A DNA stretch of 13,292 nucleotides from positions 1-13,292 of the forward strand of contig ONYB01000012.1 in assembly GCA_900321895.1 (NCBI GenBank), read 5' to 3'. Shown here one piece after another: positions 12,690 through 13,292 of the stretch. Each line of letters opens with the position of its first letter. The stretch's first letter is position 1. A model generated the notes under the pieces. It searched no databases. It was not told where the DNA came from and worked only from the letters and a program-made list of their open reading frames with translations. A program made the translations under genes and the position numbers. The stretch is from an uncultured Brachyspira sp. Its GTDB lineage: Bacteria > Cyanobacteriota > Vampirovibrionia > Gastranaerophilales > Gastranaerophilaceae.

Positions 12690-13292
12690 TTATTCTTCGT
12701 TTTTAATAACAGTTGCACCGTTTCTTTCAATAGGCAACGACAAAACTTCTGCCTTGACGTTCAAATCAGCCCAAGTGTCTTTTACAATAGATGTAATTTT
12801 GTCGAGATTATTCTTTTCTGAAATTATCAAGATAGAAGGTCCTGCACCGCTAAGAACACACCCGAGAACGTTATCCTCATGTTTTAGATTTTCAATTATT
12901 TTTTCAAGCCCGGGAACGAGTTTTGTTCTGTAAGGCTGGTGCAACCTGTCTTTCAAGGCCAATTTCATAAGAGCAGAATCCTTTGTATGAACGGCTTCGA
13001 CAAACATCGCCATACGCTGTGCGTTAAAAATAGCGTCCTGCATAGGAACTTCTTTAGGTAAAACAGAACGTGAAATATCTGTAGCAAGCTCATATTCAGG
13101 GATACAAAGTGTCAAATTCCATTCCTGCGGCCAATCTAGTTTGCGATAAACAATACTGCCGTCATCTTCACTTGAAGTAATCGTCAATCCCCCTACAATA
13201 GCAGGTGTAACGTTGTCAGGATGACCCTCAACCTCAGTCGCAATCGACAACAATGCCGCCTCATCGGCAGGATGACCCAAAAGTTCGTTTGC
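12690..13292 (-). CDS. thrB: Homoserine kinase (N-terminus outside window)
   Basis: The C-terminal 200 residues of a GHMP-family kinase are present; the frame is open to the window edge, so the first third is missing. The enzyme phosphorylates homoserine with ATP in threonine synthesis. Visible motifs are ANELLGHP at the edge, EGHPDNVTPAIVGGLTI (family EGHPDNVAPA block) and the third GHMP motif LSGAGPSIL, with the typical C-terminal domain between. The ATP-binding PxxxGLGSSAA loop lies outside. The block EGHPDN...GG separates ThrB from mevalonate-type GHMP kinases. The gene is intact as far as it can be read. Confidence 0.95.
   Translation of the reverse strand, partial: ANELLGHPADEAALLSIATEVEGHPDNVTPAIVGGLTITSSEDDGSIVYRKLDWPQEWNLTLCIPEYELATDISRSVLPKEVPMQDAIFNAQRMAMFVEAVHTKDSALMKLALKDRLHQPYRTKLVPGLEKIIENLKHEDNVLGCVLSGAGPSILIISEKNNLDKITSIVKDTWADLNVKAEVLSLPIERNGATVIKNEE

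Overview
The window is a compact, low-GC bacterial chromosome segment. It mixes housekeeping genes (rpsL, rpsG, wecB, thrB, a leuD-type subunit) with short orphan genes that look lineage-specific. A single-cluster [4Fe-4S] ferredoxin with the extra cysteine pair, a hybrid-cluster-protein (Hcp) relative and two further iron-sulfur or thiol-redox proteins suggest an anaerobe. My best guess is a non-photosynthetic gut relative of cyanobacteria (Gastranaerophilales/Melainabacteria type). This rests on general protein style only and no rRNA is present, so it is a low-confidence inference.

Layout. From 1 to 1488, three minus-strand genes follow one another: a response regulator with REC, coiled coil and PAS (cut by the window start), a small GIY-YIG protein, and a 124-residue Cys/Gly-rich protein with repeated Asp-Cys-Gly-Gly motifs. 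From 1653 to 3277, two plus-strand envelope-type proteins each carry their own terminator: a putative lipoprotein with an unusual N-terminal extension, and a signal-peptide plus transmembrane protein. A palindromic repeat (copy A) then separates them from wecB on the minus strand. wecB diverges from a plus-strand pair made of a CPYC glutaredoxin and an Hcp-like protein. The Hcp-like gene converges on rpsG/rpsL across a shared terminator. The rpsL leader has a near-consensus promoter, and beyond it lies copy B of the repeat in inverted orientation, running into the stop codon of leuD. After leuD come a divergent histidine-phosphatase-superfamily gene, a minus-strand operon (AI-2E-type permease, then a radical SAM protein, overlapping by 8 nt), a plus-strand coiled-coil orphan, a ferredoxin, and the 3' part of thrB, cut by the window end.

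Most notable. The 531-residue Hcp homologue keeps the length and recognisable sequence blocks of hybrid cluster proteins. In my manual alignment, however, all eight hybrid-cluster ligands are replaced (the Glu only by Asp), as are two of the four N-terminal iron-sulfur cysteines. It appears co-transcribed with a small glutaredoxin. Other points of interest are the inverted pair of about 138-bp palindromic elements that sit at the 3' ends of wecB and leuD, the DCGG-repeat protein, a histidine phosphatase with CHG instead of RHG, and two adjacent genes whose -10-like hexamers lie six bases before ATG with no Shine-Dalgarno sequence, suggesting leaderless transcripts.

No tRNA, rRNA, CRISPR array, transposase or phage gene was seen. 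All family assignments are by eye from motifs and remembered family sequences; nothing was searched.
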